In this document: in pieces, positions 43,787 through 52,637 of the stretch
Numbering within the stretch: position 1 is the stretch's first letter
Layout of the letters: the number at the start of each line of letters is the position of its first letter
Source: Actinoallomurus sp963736325
Lineage (GTDB): Bacteria > Actinomycetota > Actinomycetes > Streptosporangiales > Streptosporangiaceae
Assembly (NCBI GenBank): GCA_963736325.1
Contig: CAVTOG010000008.1
Coordinates: forward strand, 868,001-932,000
DNA: 64,000 nt
Reading direction: 5' to 3'
Made by a program: the position numbers and the translations under genes
The notes under the pieces: model-generated
What the model was told of the DNA's origin: nothing
Database searches by the model: none
What the model saw: only the letters and a program-made list of their open reading frames with translations

Positions 43787-44944
43787 ATGGGCGACGAAGG
43801 CAGGACCGGCGTCTGGCTGGTGGGTGCCCGCGGATCCCTGGCGACCACGGTGGTCGTCGGGGCATCCGCCGTACGGTCCGGACTCACCGAGCCGATCGGC
43901 TGCGTGAGCACCCTCCCGCCGTTCGCGCCGCTGAGCCTCGGGGGCTTCGGCGACCTTGTGTTCGGCGGGCACGACGTGAACGGCGTCGGGCTGACCAAGC
44001 GGGCCGAGCGACTGGTCCAGGCCGGAGTGGTGCCGCACGGGTTGCCAGACGCGGTCCACGAGGACCTGCTCGCCGCCGAGGCGGAGATCCGTTTCGGCAC
44101 GGGCGACCAGGAACGCCGCAGCCAGGCCGAGGTCGTCGATGCCTTCGTCGCCGACCTCGACGGCTTCCGGCGGCGCAACGGCCTGGCACGGGTGATCGTG
44201 GTCAACGTCTCCTCGACCGAGGCCCCGGCGACCCCCGATCCCGCGCACGAGTCGGCGGAGGCCCTGATGGCCGCCCTCGACGCCGGCGCGGCCCCGCTGC
44301 CACCCAGCTCGCTGTACGCGCTTGCCGCGATACGCGCGGGCTGTCCCTACGTCGACTTCACGCCGTCGACCGGCATCCGGCTTCCCGCGCTGCGGGAGCT
44401 GGCCGAGGCCGCCGGCCTGCCGTACGCGGGCAATGACGGCAAGACCGGGGAGACCCTGGTCAAGTCCGTGCTGGCGCCGATGTTCGCCAGCCGCGCCCTG
44501 CGGGTGACGTCCTGGTCCGGGGCCAACCTGCTCGGCGGCGGCGACGGCGCCACGCTCGCCGACCCCGAGCGCGCGCGCAGCAAGACCGAGTCCAAGCGCA
44601 AGGTCGTGCCCAGCGCTCTCGGTTACGAGGTCGACGGCGATGTCGCCATCAGCAACGTGCCCTCGCTGGGCGACTGGAAGACGGCCTGGAACAACATCAC
44701 CTTCACCGGCTTCCTCGGCACGGCGATGACGATGCAGTTCACCTGGCAGGGCTGCGACTCGGCCCTGGCCGCGCCGCTGATCCTGGACCTGGTGCGGTTC
44801 ACCGCCGCGGCCGACGCCGCCGGGCTCCAGGGGCCGCTCACCGAGCTGGCGTTCTTCTTCAAGGACCCGATCGGCACCGACGAGCACGGTCTCGTACGGC
44901 AGTTCGACGCGCTCGTGGAGTGGGCGCGGGGACTCGCCTCATGA
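43787..44944 (+). CDS. myo-Inositol-1-phosphate synthase-like protein, ebo-associated
   Basis: This is a 385-residue NAD-binding protein of the inositol-phosphate synthase family. It begins with a Rossmann segment, VWLVGARGSLATT, and has the family block GNDGKTGETLVKSVLAPMF near residue 215 and a late AFFFKDP. True synthases turn glucose 6-phosphate into inositol 1-phosphate. Here it stands at the head of an ebo-type run and overlaps eboC (ATGA), so it more likely makes a cyclitol or a related polar group for that system. No EboD (3-dehydroquinate-synthase-like) gene is visible; this protein may take its place. Confidence 0.83.
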   Translation: MGDEGRTGVWLVGARGSLATTVVVGASAVRSGLTEPIGCVSTLPPFAPLSLGGFGDLVFGGHDVNGVGLTKRAERLVQAGVVPHGLPDAVHEDLLAAEAEIRFGTGDQERRSQAEVVDAFVADLDGFRRRNGLARVIVVNVSSTEAPATPDPAHESAEALMAALDAGAAPLPPSSLYALAAIRAGCPYVDFTPSTGIRLPALRELAEAAGLPYAGNDGKTGETLVKSVLAPMFASRALRVTSWSGANLLGGGDGATLADPERARSKTESKRKVVPSALGYEVDGDVAISNVPSLGDWKTAWNNITFTGFLGTAMTMQFTWQGCDSALAAPLILDLVRFTAAADAAGLQGPLTELAFFFKDPIGTDEHGLVRQFDALVEWARGLAS

Positions 44945-45795
44945 GGGCCTACCTCGAACTCATACGTGCCCCGGCCGCGCTCAGCGTGCCGGGGGACGTG
45001 CTGGCCGGCGCGGCCGCGGCCGGCTGGCCGTACCGCCGCGCCACCGCCGGCGTCGTGGCCTCCTCGGTCTGTCTCTACTGGGCCGGGATGGCGCTGAACG
45101 ACTACGCCGACCGGGAGATCGACGCGGTCGAGCGGCCCGAGCGGCCGATCCCCTCGGGCCGGGTCGGCCCGCGTACCGCCCTCGCCGTCGCGGGCGGCCT
45201 CACCGCCGCCGGCCTCGGCCTGGCTGCCTACGCCGGACGTGGCCGCGCGCTCGCCGTGGCCGTGCCTCTCGCCGGCGCGGTCTGGGCGTACGACCTGAAG
45301 CTGAAGTCCACGCCCGCAGCCTCGGCCGCGATGGCCGTGGCGCGGGGACTGAACGTCCTGATGGGCTCCGGAGCGGGCCGTGCGCGTTCGGCGGCGCCCG
45401 CCGCGGCCACCGTGGCCCTGCACACGTACACCGTGACGAACCTGAGCCGCCACGAGGTCGAAGGCGCCACATCGAGTGTGCCGCGCGCCACACTCGCGGC
45501 CAGCACGCTCGTCGCCGCCGCGGCGACCTACGGACGGCGAGGCAGGCGCGCCGCCGAGCGGACCGCGCCCGCGCTCTGCGCGACGGCCTACCTGGGCGCG
45601 TACGGACGGCCGCAGCTGACGGCGGCAGCCGACCCCTCGGCCGAGAACGTGCGGAGCGCCGTCGGCGCCGGCATCCACGGCTTGCCGCTGCTCCAGGCGG
45701 CGCTGTCGACCGACGCGGGCCCGGCGGTGACGCTGCCGCTGACGTTCATCGCGCCGCTGTCGCGATGGCTCGGCCGGAAGATCTCCGCGACATGA
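44941..45795 (+). CDS. eboC: UbiA-family prenyltransferase, EboC
   Basis: This is a 284-residue membrane prenyltransferase. The first Asp-rich motif NDYADREID lies near residue 55 and is followed by ERPERPIPSG, both characteristic of the UbiA/EboC group; about seven to eight helices follow. Such enzymes attach a polyprenyl chain from its diphosphate to a polar acceptor. The ATG overlaps the previous stop. In ebo clusters EboC is thought to make a prenylated molecule used in moving metabolites across the membrane; the acceptor is unknown. Confidence 0.88.
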   Translation: MRAYLELIRAPAALSVPGDVLAGAAAAGWPYRRATAGVVASSVCLYWAGMALNDYADREIDAVERPERPIPSGRVGPRTALAVAGGLTAAGLGLAAYAGRGRALAVAVPLAGAVWAYDLKLKSTPAASAAMAVARGLNVLMGSGAGRARSAAPAAATVALHTYTVTNLSRHEVEGATSSVPRATLAASTLVAAAATYGRRGRRAAERTAPALCATAYLGAYGRPQLTAAADPSAENVRSAVGAGIHGLPLLQAALSTDAGPAVTLPLTFIAPLSRWLGRKISAT

Positions 45796-46616
45796 CGGCG
45801 CCGCGCTTCGGATACGGCACCAACGGATTCGCCGACCACCGCCTGGACGACGCGCTGGCGGTCCTGGCCGACCTCGGCTACGACGGCGTCGCGCTGACCC
45901 TCGACCACCAGCACCTCGACCCGTACGCCGCCGACCTGCCGCGCCGGACGGAGCGGCTGGCGGCGCGCCTCGACGAACTCGGGCTGGACCTGGTCATCGA
46001 GACCGGCGCCCGATACCTGCTCGACCGTCACCGCAAGCACCGCCCCACCCTGATGTGCGAGGACGGCTCCGAGCTGCGCGTCGACCTGCTGCGGCGCGCG
46101 GTGCGGATCGCCGCCGACCTGAACGCGCGCGCCGTCTCGTTCTGGAGCGGCACCGCCGACGGGCCCGGCGACTGGGACCGCCTCGTCGCCGGCTGCGCTC
46201 AGGTGATCGAGGAGGCCGACCGGTACGGCGTCACGCTCGGCTTCGAGCCGGAGCCCGGGATGTTCATCGACACGCTCGACCGCTACGACGAGCTGAAGCG
46301 GCGGCTCGGCGGAACGGGCTGTCTCGGACTCACCCTCGACATCGGCCACTGCCGCTGCCTGGAGACGCAGTCCGTGCCCGACTGCGTACGCCGGGCCGCC
46401 CCCGACCTGGTCAACGTCCAGATCGAGGACATGCGCCGCGGCACGCACGAGCACCTGGAGTTCGGCCAAGGCGAGATCGAGTTCGAACCGGTGCTGAAAG
46501 AGCTCGCCGTGATCGGCTACGAGGGTCTGATCTCGGTCGAGCTGCCGCGGCACAGCCACGCCGCACCCGAGATCGCGCGGCGCTCCCTGGAGTTCCTGCG
46601 CCGGAGGTCACCGTGA
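45792..46616 (+). CDS. Sugar phosphate isomerase/epimerase-like TIM-barrel protein
   Basis: This is a 274-residue xylose-isomerase-like TIM barrel. Metal-binding candidates lie in GFEPEPGMF (Glu), LTLDIGHC (Asp, His) and the terminal SVELPRHSH (Glu). It overlaps its neighbours by four bases on both sides. It probably isomerises or epimerises the cyclitol or sugar made in this gene set. It is distinct from EboE, which has the same fold and follows later. Confidence 0.82.
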   Translation: MTAPRFGYGTNGFADHRLDDALAVLADLGYDGVALTLDHQHLDPYAADLPRRTERLAARLDELGLDLVIETGARYLLDRHRKHRPTLMCEDGSELRVDLLRRAVRIAADLNARAVSFWSGTADGPGDWDRLVAGCAQVIEEADRYGVTLGFEPEPGMFIDTLDRYDELKRRLGGTGCLGLTLDIGHCRCLETQSVPDCVRRAAPDLVNVQIEDMRRGTHEHLEFGQGEIEFEPVLKELAVIGYEGLISVELPRHSHAAPEIARRSLEFLRRRSP

Positions 46617-47299
46617 TCACCGAGCTGTACGTGCCGCTCGCCGAACGCCTGAACGAGAACGGCCTCCTCTGGCTGCGCGAGGCGCGCGAGCGCATCGGGC
46701 GGGACCCGCGGGCCATCGACGCCCTGTTCCCGGCCGCGGCACGGCGCTGCGGTCGCGGCCCGCTCGGCGACGACGAGCCATTCCACGACTGGACGGTCGA
46801 CGAGGCCGCGCGAACACTGCTGATCGACGCCCTGCCGCTGCGCGGCGAAGAGCTGGCCGAGGCCGTCTCCGAGCTGTACCGGCACGGCGACACCGCCGAG
46901 CGGTGCGCCGTCCTGCGCGCGCTGTCGCTGCTCGATGACATCGGCGACGCCGGGCTGCCGCTCGTACGCGACGCGCTGCGCACCAACGACACACGGCTGA
47001 TCCGGCGCGCCCTCGGCGAGTACGGAGGCCGTCGTCTCGACGACGACGCGTACCGGCAGGCCGTACTCAAATGGGTGTTCTGCGAGATCCCGCTCCGTGA
47101 CGCGGCGTGCCTGTGCGAGCGCGCCGACGCCCGGCTCGCGACGATGCTCGCCGACTACGTACGCGAGCGGACCGCGGCCGGCCGTGACGTGCCGCCGGAC
47201 ATCCGGCCACTGATCGAACGTCATGGATCCCCGAGCTCAGGAGGCATGGATGCGCATCTTCGATCCGCATATCCACATGACGTCACGGACGACGGATGA
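46613..47299 (+). CDS. eboA: EboA-type protein
   Basis: This is a 228-residue helical protein of the EboA family, recognised by its place between the TIM-barrel gene and eboB and by the conserved FHDWTVDEAARTLLI and VLKWVFCEIPL segments. There is no catalytic motif. GTG 46613 overlaps the previous stop. The last 50 bases overlap the start of the TatD-like gene. In other bacteria EboA is needed for the correct location of secondary-metabolite intermediates, but its molecular role is not known. Confidence 0.78.
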   Translation: MITELYVPLAERLNENGLLWLREARERIGRDPRAIDALFPAAARRCGRGPLGDDEPFHDWTVDEAARTLLIDALPLRGEELAEAVSELYRHGDTAERCAVLRALSLLDDIGDAGLPLVRDALRTNDTRLIRRALGEYGGRRLDDDAYRQAVLKWVFCEIPLRDAACLCERADARLATMLADYVRERTAAGRDVPPDIRPLIERHGSPSSGGMDAHLRSAYPHDVTDDG

Positions 47300-48104
47300 C
47301 TATGAGGCGATGTACGAGGCGGGCGTGCGCGCGCTCGTCGAACCGGCCTTCTGGCTGGGGCAGCCTCGTACGAGCGTGCACAGTTTCGTCGACTACTTCG
47401 ACGGGCTGGTCGGCTGGGAGCCGTTCCGCGCGGCCCAGTTCGGCGTGCGGCACCACTGCACGATCGCGCTGAACCCGAAGGAGGCCAACGACCCGCGCCT
47501 CACCGGCGTTCTCGACGTGCTTCCGCGGTATCTCGCCAAGGACCGGGTCGTGGCGGTCGGCGAGATCGGGTTCGACTCGATGACGCCGGAGGAGGACGAG
47601 GCGTTCGCGCGCCAGCTCGCGCTGGCGATCGAGAACGACCTGCCCGCCCTCGTGCACACGCCGCACCGGGACAAGCTCACCGGCACGAAGCGCTCCATCG
47701 ACGTGGTCCGCGAGTCGGGCATCCCGCCCGAGCGGGTCGTGATCGACCACCTCAACGAGGTGACGGTGCGCACCGTGGCCGAGAGCGGCTGCTGGATGGG
47801 CTTCTCGGTCTACCCGGCGACCAAGATGAGCGAAGAGCGGATGGTCCGCATTCTCTCCGAGTTCGGCACCGAGCGGATGCTCGTCAACTCCGCCGCCGAC
47901 TGGGGGAAGAGCGACCCGCTGAAGACGCGCCGTACGGCGGACGCGATGCTGCGCGCCGGGTTCGGCGAAGATGACGTCGACCGGGTCTTCTGGCGGAACC
48001 CGGTCGACTTCTACGGGCAGAGCGGGCGGCTCGAGCTGGAGGAGATCAGCCCCGACGAGTCCGCGACGTTCAGCGGCAACTCGGTCAAGCGCGGCGGAGA
48101 GTAG
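47250..48104 (+). CDS. eboB: TatD-family metal hydrolase, EboB
   Basis: This is a 284-residue amidohydrolase-fold protein. DPHIHM at the N-terminus gives the first metal pair, VGEIGFD the bridging Glu, HTPHRD and IDHLNE further His ligands, and NSAADWG the Asp. TatD enzymes hydrolyse phosphodiesters or related bonds. ATG 47250 lies six bases after AGGAGG and is preferred over ATG 47223. It belongs to the translationally coupled ebo run. Confidence 0.87.
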   Translation: MRIFDPHIHMTSRTTDDYEAMYEAGVRALVEPAFWLGQPRTSVHSFVDYFDGLVGWEPFRAAQFGVRHHCTIALNPKEANDPRLTGVLDVLPRYLAKDRVVAVGEIGFDSMTPEEDEAFARQLALAIENDLPALVHTPHRDKLTGTKRSIDVVRESGIPPERVVIDHLNEVTVRTVAESGCWMGFSVYPATKMSEERMVRILSEFGTERMLVNSAADWGKSDPLKTRRTADAMLRAGFGEDDVDRVFWRNPVDFYGQSGRLELEEISPDESATFSGNSVKRGGE

Positions 48105-48105
48105 C

Positions 48106-49263
48106 GTGCGGTTCCGGCACTCCGACGGCACCGTCGTCCACCTCGCGTACTGCACCAACGTGCACGCGGCCGAAGACCTCGACGGCGTGCTCGGGCAGCT
48201 CGCCGCGTACGCGGAGCCGATCAGGAATCGGCTGGGCGTGTCACGGCTGGGCGTCGGCCTGTGGCTGGCGGCCGGTGTGGTCGAGGCCCTGGGCGACGAC
48301 CCCGCCGCGGTGCGCAGGATGCGCGGCGAGCTGGCCCACCGCGGGCTGGAGGTCGTCACCCTCAACGCCTTCCCGTACACCGGGTTCCAGGACCGGGTGG
48401 TCAAGGGGAAGGTCTACCACCCCGACTGGACCGAGCGGCAGCGGCTGGACTACACGGTCGCGTGCGCCCGGATCCTGGCCGAGCTGCTCCCGGACGACGC
48501 CGCGCGCGGCAGCGTGTCGACGCTGCCCCTCGCCTGGCGGACGCCCTGGTCGGAGTCGCGCCGCGAGGAGGCCCTGCGCAACCTCGTGCGGCTGGGGGGC
48601 GCGCTCGCCGAGATCGAGTCGCGTACCGGCCGTGAGATCCGGGTCGGCATCGAGCCGGAGCCGGGCTGCGTCGTCGAGCGCGTCGACCAGGCCGTGGAGA
48701 TCCTCGCCGGGCTCGACCACAGCCGGCTCGGGATCTGCCTGGACGCCTGCCACCTCGCGGTGGGCCACGAGGAGCCGCGCGAGGCCCTCGACCGGCTCGC
48801 CAGGGCCGGAGTCCCGGTCGTGAAGACCCAGGTGTCGTGCGCGTTGCGCGCCTCCGCCCCGCGCGAGGAGGAGTCCCGGCGCTCGCTCGTCCGGCTGGAC
48901 GAGCCGCGCTTCCTCCACCAGACCAGGGAGCGCGCTGGGGGAGAGGTCCGCGGCGTGGACGACCTGTCCGACGCGCTCGGCGGCGGGCTGCCGGGCGATG
49001 AGGAGTGGCGCGTCCACTTCCACGTGCCCGTCAACGCCGACGACGTGCTGTCGCTGGGCACCACGCGCACGGAGCTGATCGCGACGCTGAACGCGCTCTT
49101 CGGCGGCCCGGTCGCGCGTACCGACCACGCCGAGGTCGAGACCTACACCTGGCCCGTGCTGCCCGGAGCCGCGGGCCCGGAGGGCGTCATCGAAGGAATC
49201 GCGGCCGAGCTGTCGTGGACCCACGACCGGCTGGTCGGGCTCGGAATGAAGGAGATCGAGTGA
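48106..49263 (+). CDS. eboE: EboE, xylose-isomerase-like metabolite traffic protein
   Basis: This is a 385-residue TIM-barrel protein with the EboE hallmarks: YCTNVHAAEDLDGVL at the N-terminus, LGVGLWLAAG, TLNAFPYTGF, GIEPEPGC, and GICLDACHLAVG followed by VVKTQVSCALR. GTG 48106 starts one base after the eboB stop. Family members are tied to transport or localisation of secondary metabolites; the reaction is unknown. Confidence 0.88.
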   Translation: MRFRHSDGTVVHLAYCTNVHAAEDLDGVLGQLAAYAEPIRNRLGVSRLGVGLWLAAGVVEALGDDPAAVRRMRGELAHRGLEVVTLNAFPYTGFQDRVVKGKVYHPDWTERQRLDYTVACARILAELLPDDAARGSVSTLPLAWRTPWSESRREEALRNLVRLGGALAEIESRTGREIRVGIEPEPGCVVERVDQAVEILAGLDHSRLGICLDACHLAVGHEEPREALDRLARAGVPVVKTQVSCALRASAPREEESRRSLVRLDEPRFLHQTRERAGGEVRGVDDLSDALGGGLPGDEEWRVHFHVPVNADDVLSLGTTRTELIATLNALFGGPVARTDHAEVETYTWPVLPGAAGPEGVIEGIAAELSWTHDRLVGLGMKEIE

Positions 49264-50633
49264 CTCGCCTAGTCGTCCTGGACGTCGTCGGGCTGACCCC
49301 GCGTCTCCTGCCGCACATGCCGAACCTGAGCGCCGTCGGCGCCGCCGCGCGACTGGACACCGTGCTCCCGGCCGTCACGTGCTCGGTGCAGGCCACCCTC
49401 CTCACCGGCGCGGAGCCCTCGGGCCACGGGATCGTCGGCAACGGCTGGTACTTCCGCGGTCTCGGAGACGTCCTGTTCTGGCGCCAGAGCAACGCGCTGG
49501 TCGGCGGCGACAAGCTGTGGCAGGCCGCACGCCGGGCCGACCCCGGCTACAAGGTGGCCAACATCTGCTGGTGGTACGCGATGGGGGCGGACGTCGACAT
49601 CACCGTCACGCCCCGACCCATCTACCGCGCCGACGGGCGCAAGGACCAGGACTGCTACACGTACCCGCCGCGCCTGCACGATGAGCTGGAGAGCAGGTTC
49701 GGCCCGTTCCCGCTGTTCACCTACTGGGGGCCGACGGCGGGCATCACGTCGTCGAAGTGGATCGTCGACGCCGCCCGGCACGTCTTCGCCGCCGAGCGGC
49801 CCGACCTCACCCTCGTCTACGTCCCGCACCTCGACTACGACCTGCAGCGGTTCGGCCCGGACGGCCCGGAGGCGGCCCGTGCCGCCGCCGAGCTCGACCA
49901 GGTGCTGAAGCCGCTGCTCGACGACGCGGCGGCGGACGGCGCGACGGTCGTGGCCCTCAGCGAGTACGGGATCACGTCCGTGACGACTCCCGTGCACATC
50001 AACCGGCGGCTGCGCGAGGCCGGGCTGATCGACGTGCACACCCAGGACGGGATGGAGTACCTCGGGACCTGGACCTCACGGGCCTTCGCGGTCGCCGATC
50101 ACCAGATCGCCCACGTCTACTGCAAGGACGCCGCGGCGGTCGAGGCGGCGGCCGAGGCGCTGAAGGGGCTCGACGGCGTCGCGGAGGTGCTGGACGAGGC
50201 CGGCAAGAAGGAGCACGGCCTGGACCACGAACGGTCCGGGGACCTCGTGGTGATCGCCGAGCCCGAGGCGTGGTTCACCTATTACTACTGGCTGGACGAC
50301 CGGCGGGCGCCGGACTTCGCCAAGCTCGTCGAGATCCACCGCAAGCCGGGGTACGACCCGGCGGAGCTGTTCTTCGACCCGTCAGACCGGCTGGTCAAGG
50401 CGCGGGCGGCGGCGGCGCTGGCCCGTAAGAAGCTCGGCCTGCGGTACGCGATGAACGTCGTGCCGCTCGACCCGTCCTGCGTACGCGGCAGCCACGGCCG
50501 GCTGCCCGCGGACCCGGCCGACGGCCCGGTGCTGATCTGCTCCGATCCGGCGATGGACCGCGACCACTACGCGGCCACCGAGGTGAAGGACCTGCTCCTC
50601 ACCCTGGCCGGCCTCGCCCCGGACACCATCTAG
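49260..50633 (+). CDS. eboF: Alkaline-phosphatase-superfamily hydrolase, EboF
   Basis: This is a 457-residue protein of the nucleotide pyrophosphatase/phosphodiesterase group. The nucleophile Thr lies in LPAVTCSVQATLLTG near residue 41, with a following PSGHGIVGNGWYF and later metal ligands in YVPHLDYDLQ and LSEYGI. GTG 49260 overlaps the eboE stop. It ends the ebo run. It probably hydrolyses a phosphodiester or pyrophosphate in the ebo pathway. Confidence 0.85.
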   Translation: MTRLVVLDVVGLTPRLLPHMPNLSAVGAAARLDTVLPAVTCSVQATLLTGAEPSGHGIVGNGWYFRGLGDVLFWRQSNALVGGDKLWQAARRADPGYKVANICWWYAMGADVDITVTPRPIYRADGRKDQDCYTYPPRLHDELESRFGPFPLFTYWGPTAGITSSKWIVDAARHVFAAERPDLTLVYVPHLDYDLQRFGPDGPEAARAAAELDQVLKPLLDDAAADGATVVALSEYGITSVTTPVHINRRLREAGLIDVHTQDGMEYLGTWTSRAFAVADHQIAHVYCKDAAAVEAAAEALKGLDGVAEVLDEAGKKEHGLDHERSGDLVVIAEPEAWFTYYYWLDDRRAPDFAKLVEIHRKPGYDPAELFFDPSDRLVKARAAAALARKKLGLRYAMNVVPLDPSCVRGSHGRLPADPADGPVLICSDPAMDRDHYAATEVKDLLLTLAGLAPDTI

Positions 50634-50673
50634 ATCGTGACTGTCCCTGGGTGAGTTCGCGTTCCACCGGTGT

Positions 50674-50720
50674 GCCAGGCTGACGCTCATCACCACCGTG
50701 GTGGTCTCTCCCAGCCTGGC
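50674..50720. terminator. Inverted repeat between convergent genes
   Basis: GCCAGGCTG (50674-50682) pairs with CAGCCTGGC (50712-50720); inside it ACCACC and GGTGGT (50692-50705) pair around two bases. It lies between the eboF stop and the stop of the convergent hypothetical gene and fits a bidirectional terminator. Confidence 0.6.
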
Positions 50721-50764
50721 CGCACCGCTGGCCGGTCGGTCCTCCCGGCGCGTCGACGCCGGTC

Positions 50765-51247
50765 CTAGTCCGGCGTGTGGTCGGTGCGGTGGAGCAGGCC
50801 GCGTGCCTGCACCGGGCCGGCCTCCACGGCGACCGACCGGAAGGTGCCGGACAGCTCCGCCACCCAGAAGCTGCCGGCGATCGTCCGCGTGGCGGCGATC
50901 GCCTTCCACCAGGACAGCAGCCCGGAAGTGAAGGTGACGGTCACGTCGTCGGCGCCGGGAGGGATCTGTCCCCAGGCGAGCGCCCACGCGCGTCCTTCGT
51001 CGATGCCTCGGCGCGCGCCGAGCAGGAGGGCGCCGTGGGGCGATGCCGTGGAGACGTCGGCGAGGGCGTCGTTCCGCGTGTAGACCTTCAGCGTCGGCCG
51101 GCCCTCGTGGCCCTCGCCGATCTGCAATGACCAGTGGCTGAATTGGAGCCGGGGCAACCTGCGGTACGGACCGACGGCGTCCGTACCGCTCACTGAAGAC
51201 GCGGCCGTGAGCCGTAGATCCAGGGGCAGGGGTGGTGTGCCATCCAC
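50765..51247 (-). CDS. Hypothetical protein
   Basis: This is a 160-residue protein without recognisable domains; it seems beta-rich, with several Trp and Gly residues and no membrane helix. GTG 51247 has GGAGG upstream and strong third-position G/C bias after it. The frame is open to an ATG at 51349, but the upper part has poor codon bias and would cover the TGTGCA element at 51305-51324, so the shorter form is preferred. That element matches the one before the ArsR-like gene and suggests common control. Confidence 0.6.
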   Translation of the reverse strand: MDGTPPLPLDLRLTAASSVSGTDAVGPYRRLPRLQFSHWSLQIGEGHEGRPTLKVYTRNDALADVSTASPHGALLLGARRGIDEGRAWALAWGQIPPGADDVTVTFTSGLLSWWKAIAATRTIAGSFWVAELSGTFRSVAVEAGPVQARGLLHRTDHTPD

Positions 51248-51304
51248 ACGGTGGGCGCCTCCGACTCTTTGCTCATGCAGGGGGATCACTGACACAAAGA
51301 TAGT

Positions 51305-51324
51305 TGTGCAAAGAGACTTGTGCA
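51305..51324. promoter_or_regulatory. TGTGCA pair, second copy of the putative ArsR-type operator
   Basis: TGTGCA occurs at 51305-51310 and 51319-51324. On the minus strand 51305-51320 reads CAAGTCTCTTTGCACA, 15 of 16 identical to 42818-42833 upstream of the ArsR-like gene. It lies between the hypothetical gene and the divergent FAD monooxygenase gene. Confidence 0.6.
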
Positions 51325-51371
51325 ATCGGTTGATGGCCACTTCTGACAAGTAGTAAAGATTCAGTCAAGGC

Positions 51372-51387
51372 TATAGGGCGGATATAG
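51372..51387 (+). promoter_or_regulatory. SARP-type direct repeat upstream of the FAD monooxygenase
   Basis: TATAG-GGCGGA-TATAG has pentamers at 51372-51376 and 51383-51387, 46 bases before the monooxygenase ATG and pointing to it. It is the rightmost of six sites. Confidence 0.8.
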
Positions 51388-51433
51388 AAACTCAGGAAAG
51401 AATCGTCCGAAAATCGCCACGGGAGGCACTGTA

Positions 51434-52612
51434 ATGAGCGGAGCAAGGTGCCGGGTCGCGGTGCTCGGCGCGGGGATCGGCGGCCTCACCGCGGCGATCA
51501 CCCTGGCGTCGAAGGGCATCGAGGTCGACATCTACGAGCAGGCGCCGGAGCTTCGCGAGGTCGGCGTCGGCCTGCACCTGGGCTCCAACGGCAGCAGGAT
51601 CCTGCACCGGCTCGGCCTGGGGGAGCGGCTGGACGAGATGGGCGTACGGCCCGCCGCGCTCGAGGTCCGCAAGTGGATCGACGGTCAGGTCCTGACACGG
51701 CAGCCGATGGGCGAGGAGTGGGCCGCCGAGTTCGGTGCCCCGTACTACACCGTCCACCGCGCCGACCTGCTCCGCGTTCTGGCCGAGAGCGTGCCGGAGG
51801 GCTCCGTCCACCTGGGCCGCCGGTGCGTCGGCTACACCCAGGACGAGGGCGGCGTACGGCTGGAGTTCGCCGACGGCGGCGTGGCCTCGGCCGACGTCCT
51901 GGTCGGCGCCGACGGCGTCCACTCCGTGGTCCGCCGGGCGATCGCCGGCCAGGAGGCTCCCGTCTTCTCCGGGACCAGCGCGTACCGCGGCCTGATCCCC
52001 ACCGCCGGACTCCCCTCGCTACCGGCTGAGACGATGTTCATCTGGGTCGGCGCCGAGGTGAAACTGCTGTGCTACCCGGTGGCGTCGGGGAACCTGCTCA
52101 CGTTCGTCGCCGTCGTGCCGGATGCCGAGGGAAGCGCCGAGTCGTGGAGCCTGCCGGGCGAGCGCTCGGACGTGGCGGCCGCGCTGGCGGGCTGGGACCC
52201 GACCGTGCAGGCGATGATCGAGCGCATCGGCGAGGTACGCCGCTGGGCGCTGTACGACCGCGAGCCCCTGAGCCACTGGAGCGAGGGCCGCACCACCCTC
52301 CTAGGCGACGCCGCCCACCCGATGCTGCCCCATCACGGCCAGGGCGCCAACCAGGCCATCGAGGACGCCGTGGCGCTCGCCACCTGCCTCGACCGAACGC
52401 CGGACGACGTCGAGGCCGCACTCCTCCGCTACGACGCGATACGCCGCCCGCACACCGCCCAGGTACAGACCGGATCGCGCGGCGGCGGCACGATGCGCCT
52501 ACGGCCTCCGGGCCCGGAACAGGGCGGCGCGAAGATGTCATCCCTCGTCGACGACGCCTCGTGGATCCAGCGCTACGACATCGAGCAGGAGATGGTGTCC
52601 CCGGTGTCCTGA
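51434..52612 (+). CDS. FAD-dependent aromatic monooxygenase, salicylate hydroxylase-like
   Basis: This is a 392-residue flavoprotein monooxygenase. It has the FAD-binding GAGIGGLTAAITL near residue 12, the DG motif VLVGADGVHSVVRR near 157, and LLGDAAHPMLPHHGQGANQAIEDA near 290. It uses NAD(P)H and O2 to hydroxylate an aromatic ring. ATG 51434 follows GGGAGG. The SARP-type repeat upstream places it in the cluster regulon with the halogenase and dioxygenase-like genes. A chloro-anthranilate or kynurenine type ring is a fitting substrate but is inferred. Confidence 0.9.
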   Translation: MSGARCRVAVLGAGIGGLTAAITLASKGIEVDIYEQAPELREVGVGLHLGSNGSRILHRLGLGERLDEMGVRPAALEVRKWIDGQVLTRQPMGEEWAAEFGAPYYTVHRADLLRVLAESVPEGSVHLGRRCVGYTQDEGGVRLEFADGGVASADVLVGADGVHSVVRRAIAGQEAPVFSGTSAYRGLIPTAGLPSLPAETMFIWVGAEVKLLCYPVASGNLLTFVAVVPDAEGSAESWSLPGERSDVAAALAGWDPTVQAMIERIGEVRRWALYDREPLSHWSEGRTTLLGDAAHPMLPHHGQGANQAIEDAVALATCLDRTPDDVEAALLRYDAIRRPHTAQVQTGSRGGGTMRLRPPGPEQGGAKMSSLVDDASWIQRYDIEQEMVSPVS

Positions 52613-52637
52613 ACCGGGTGGCACGGACGAGGTGCCG

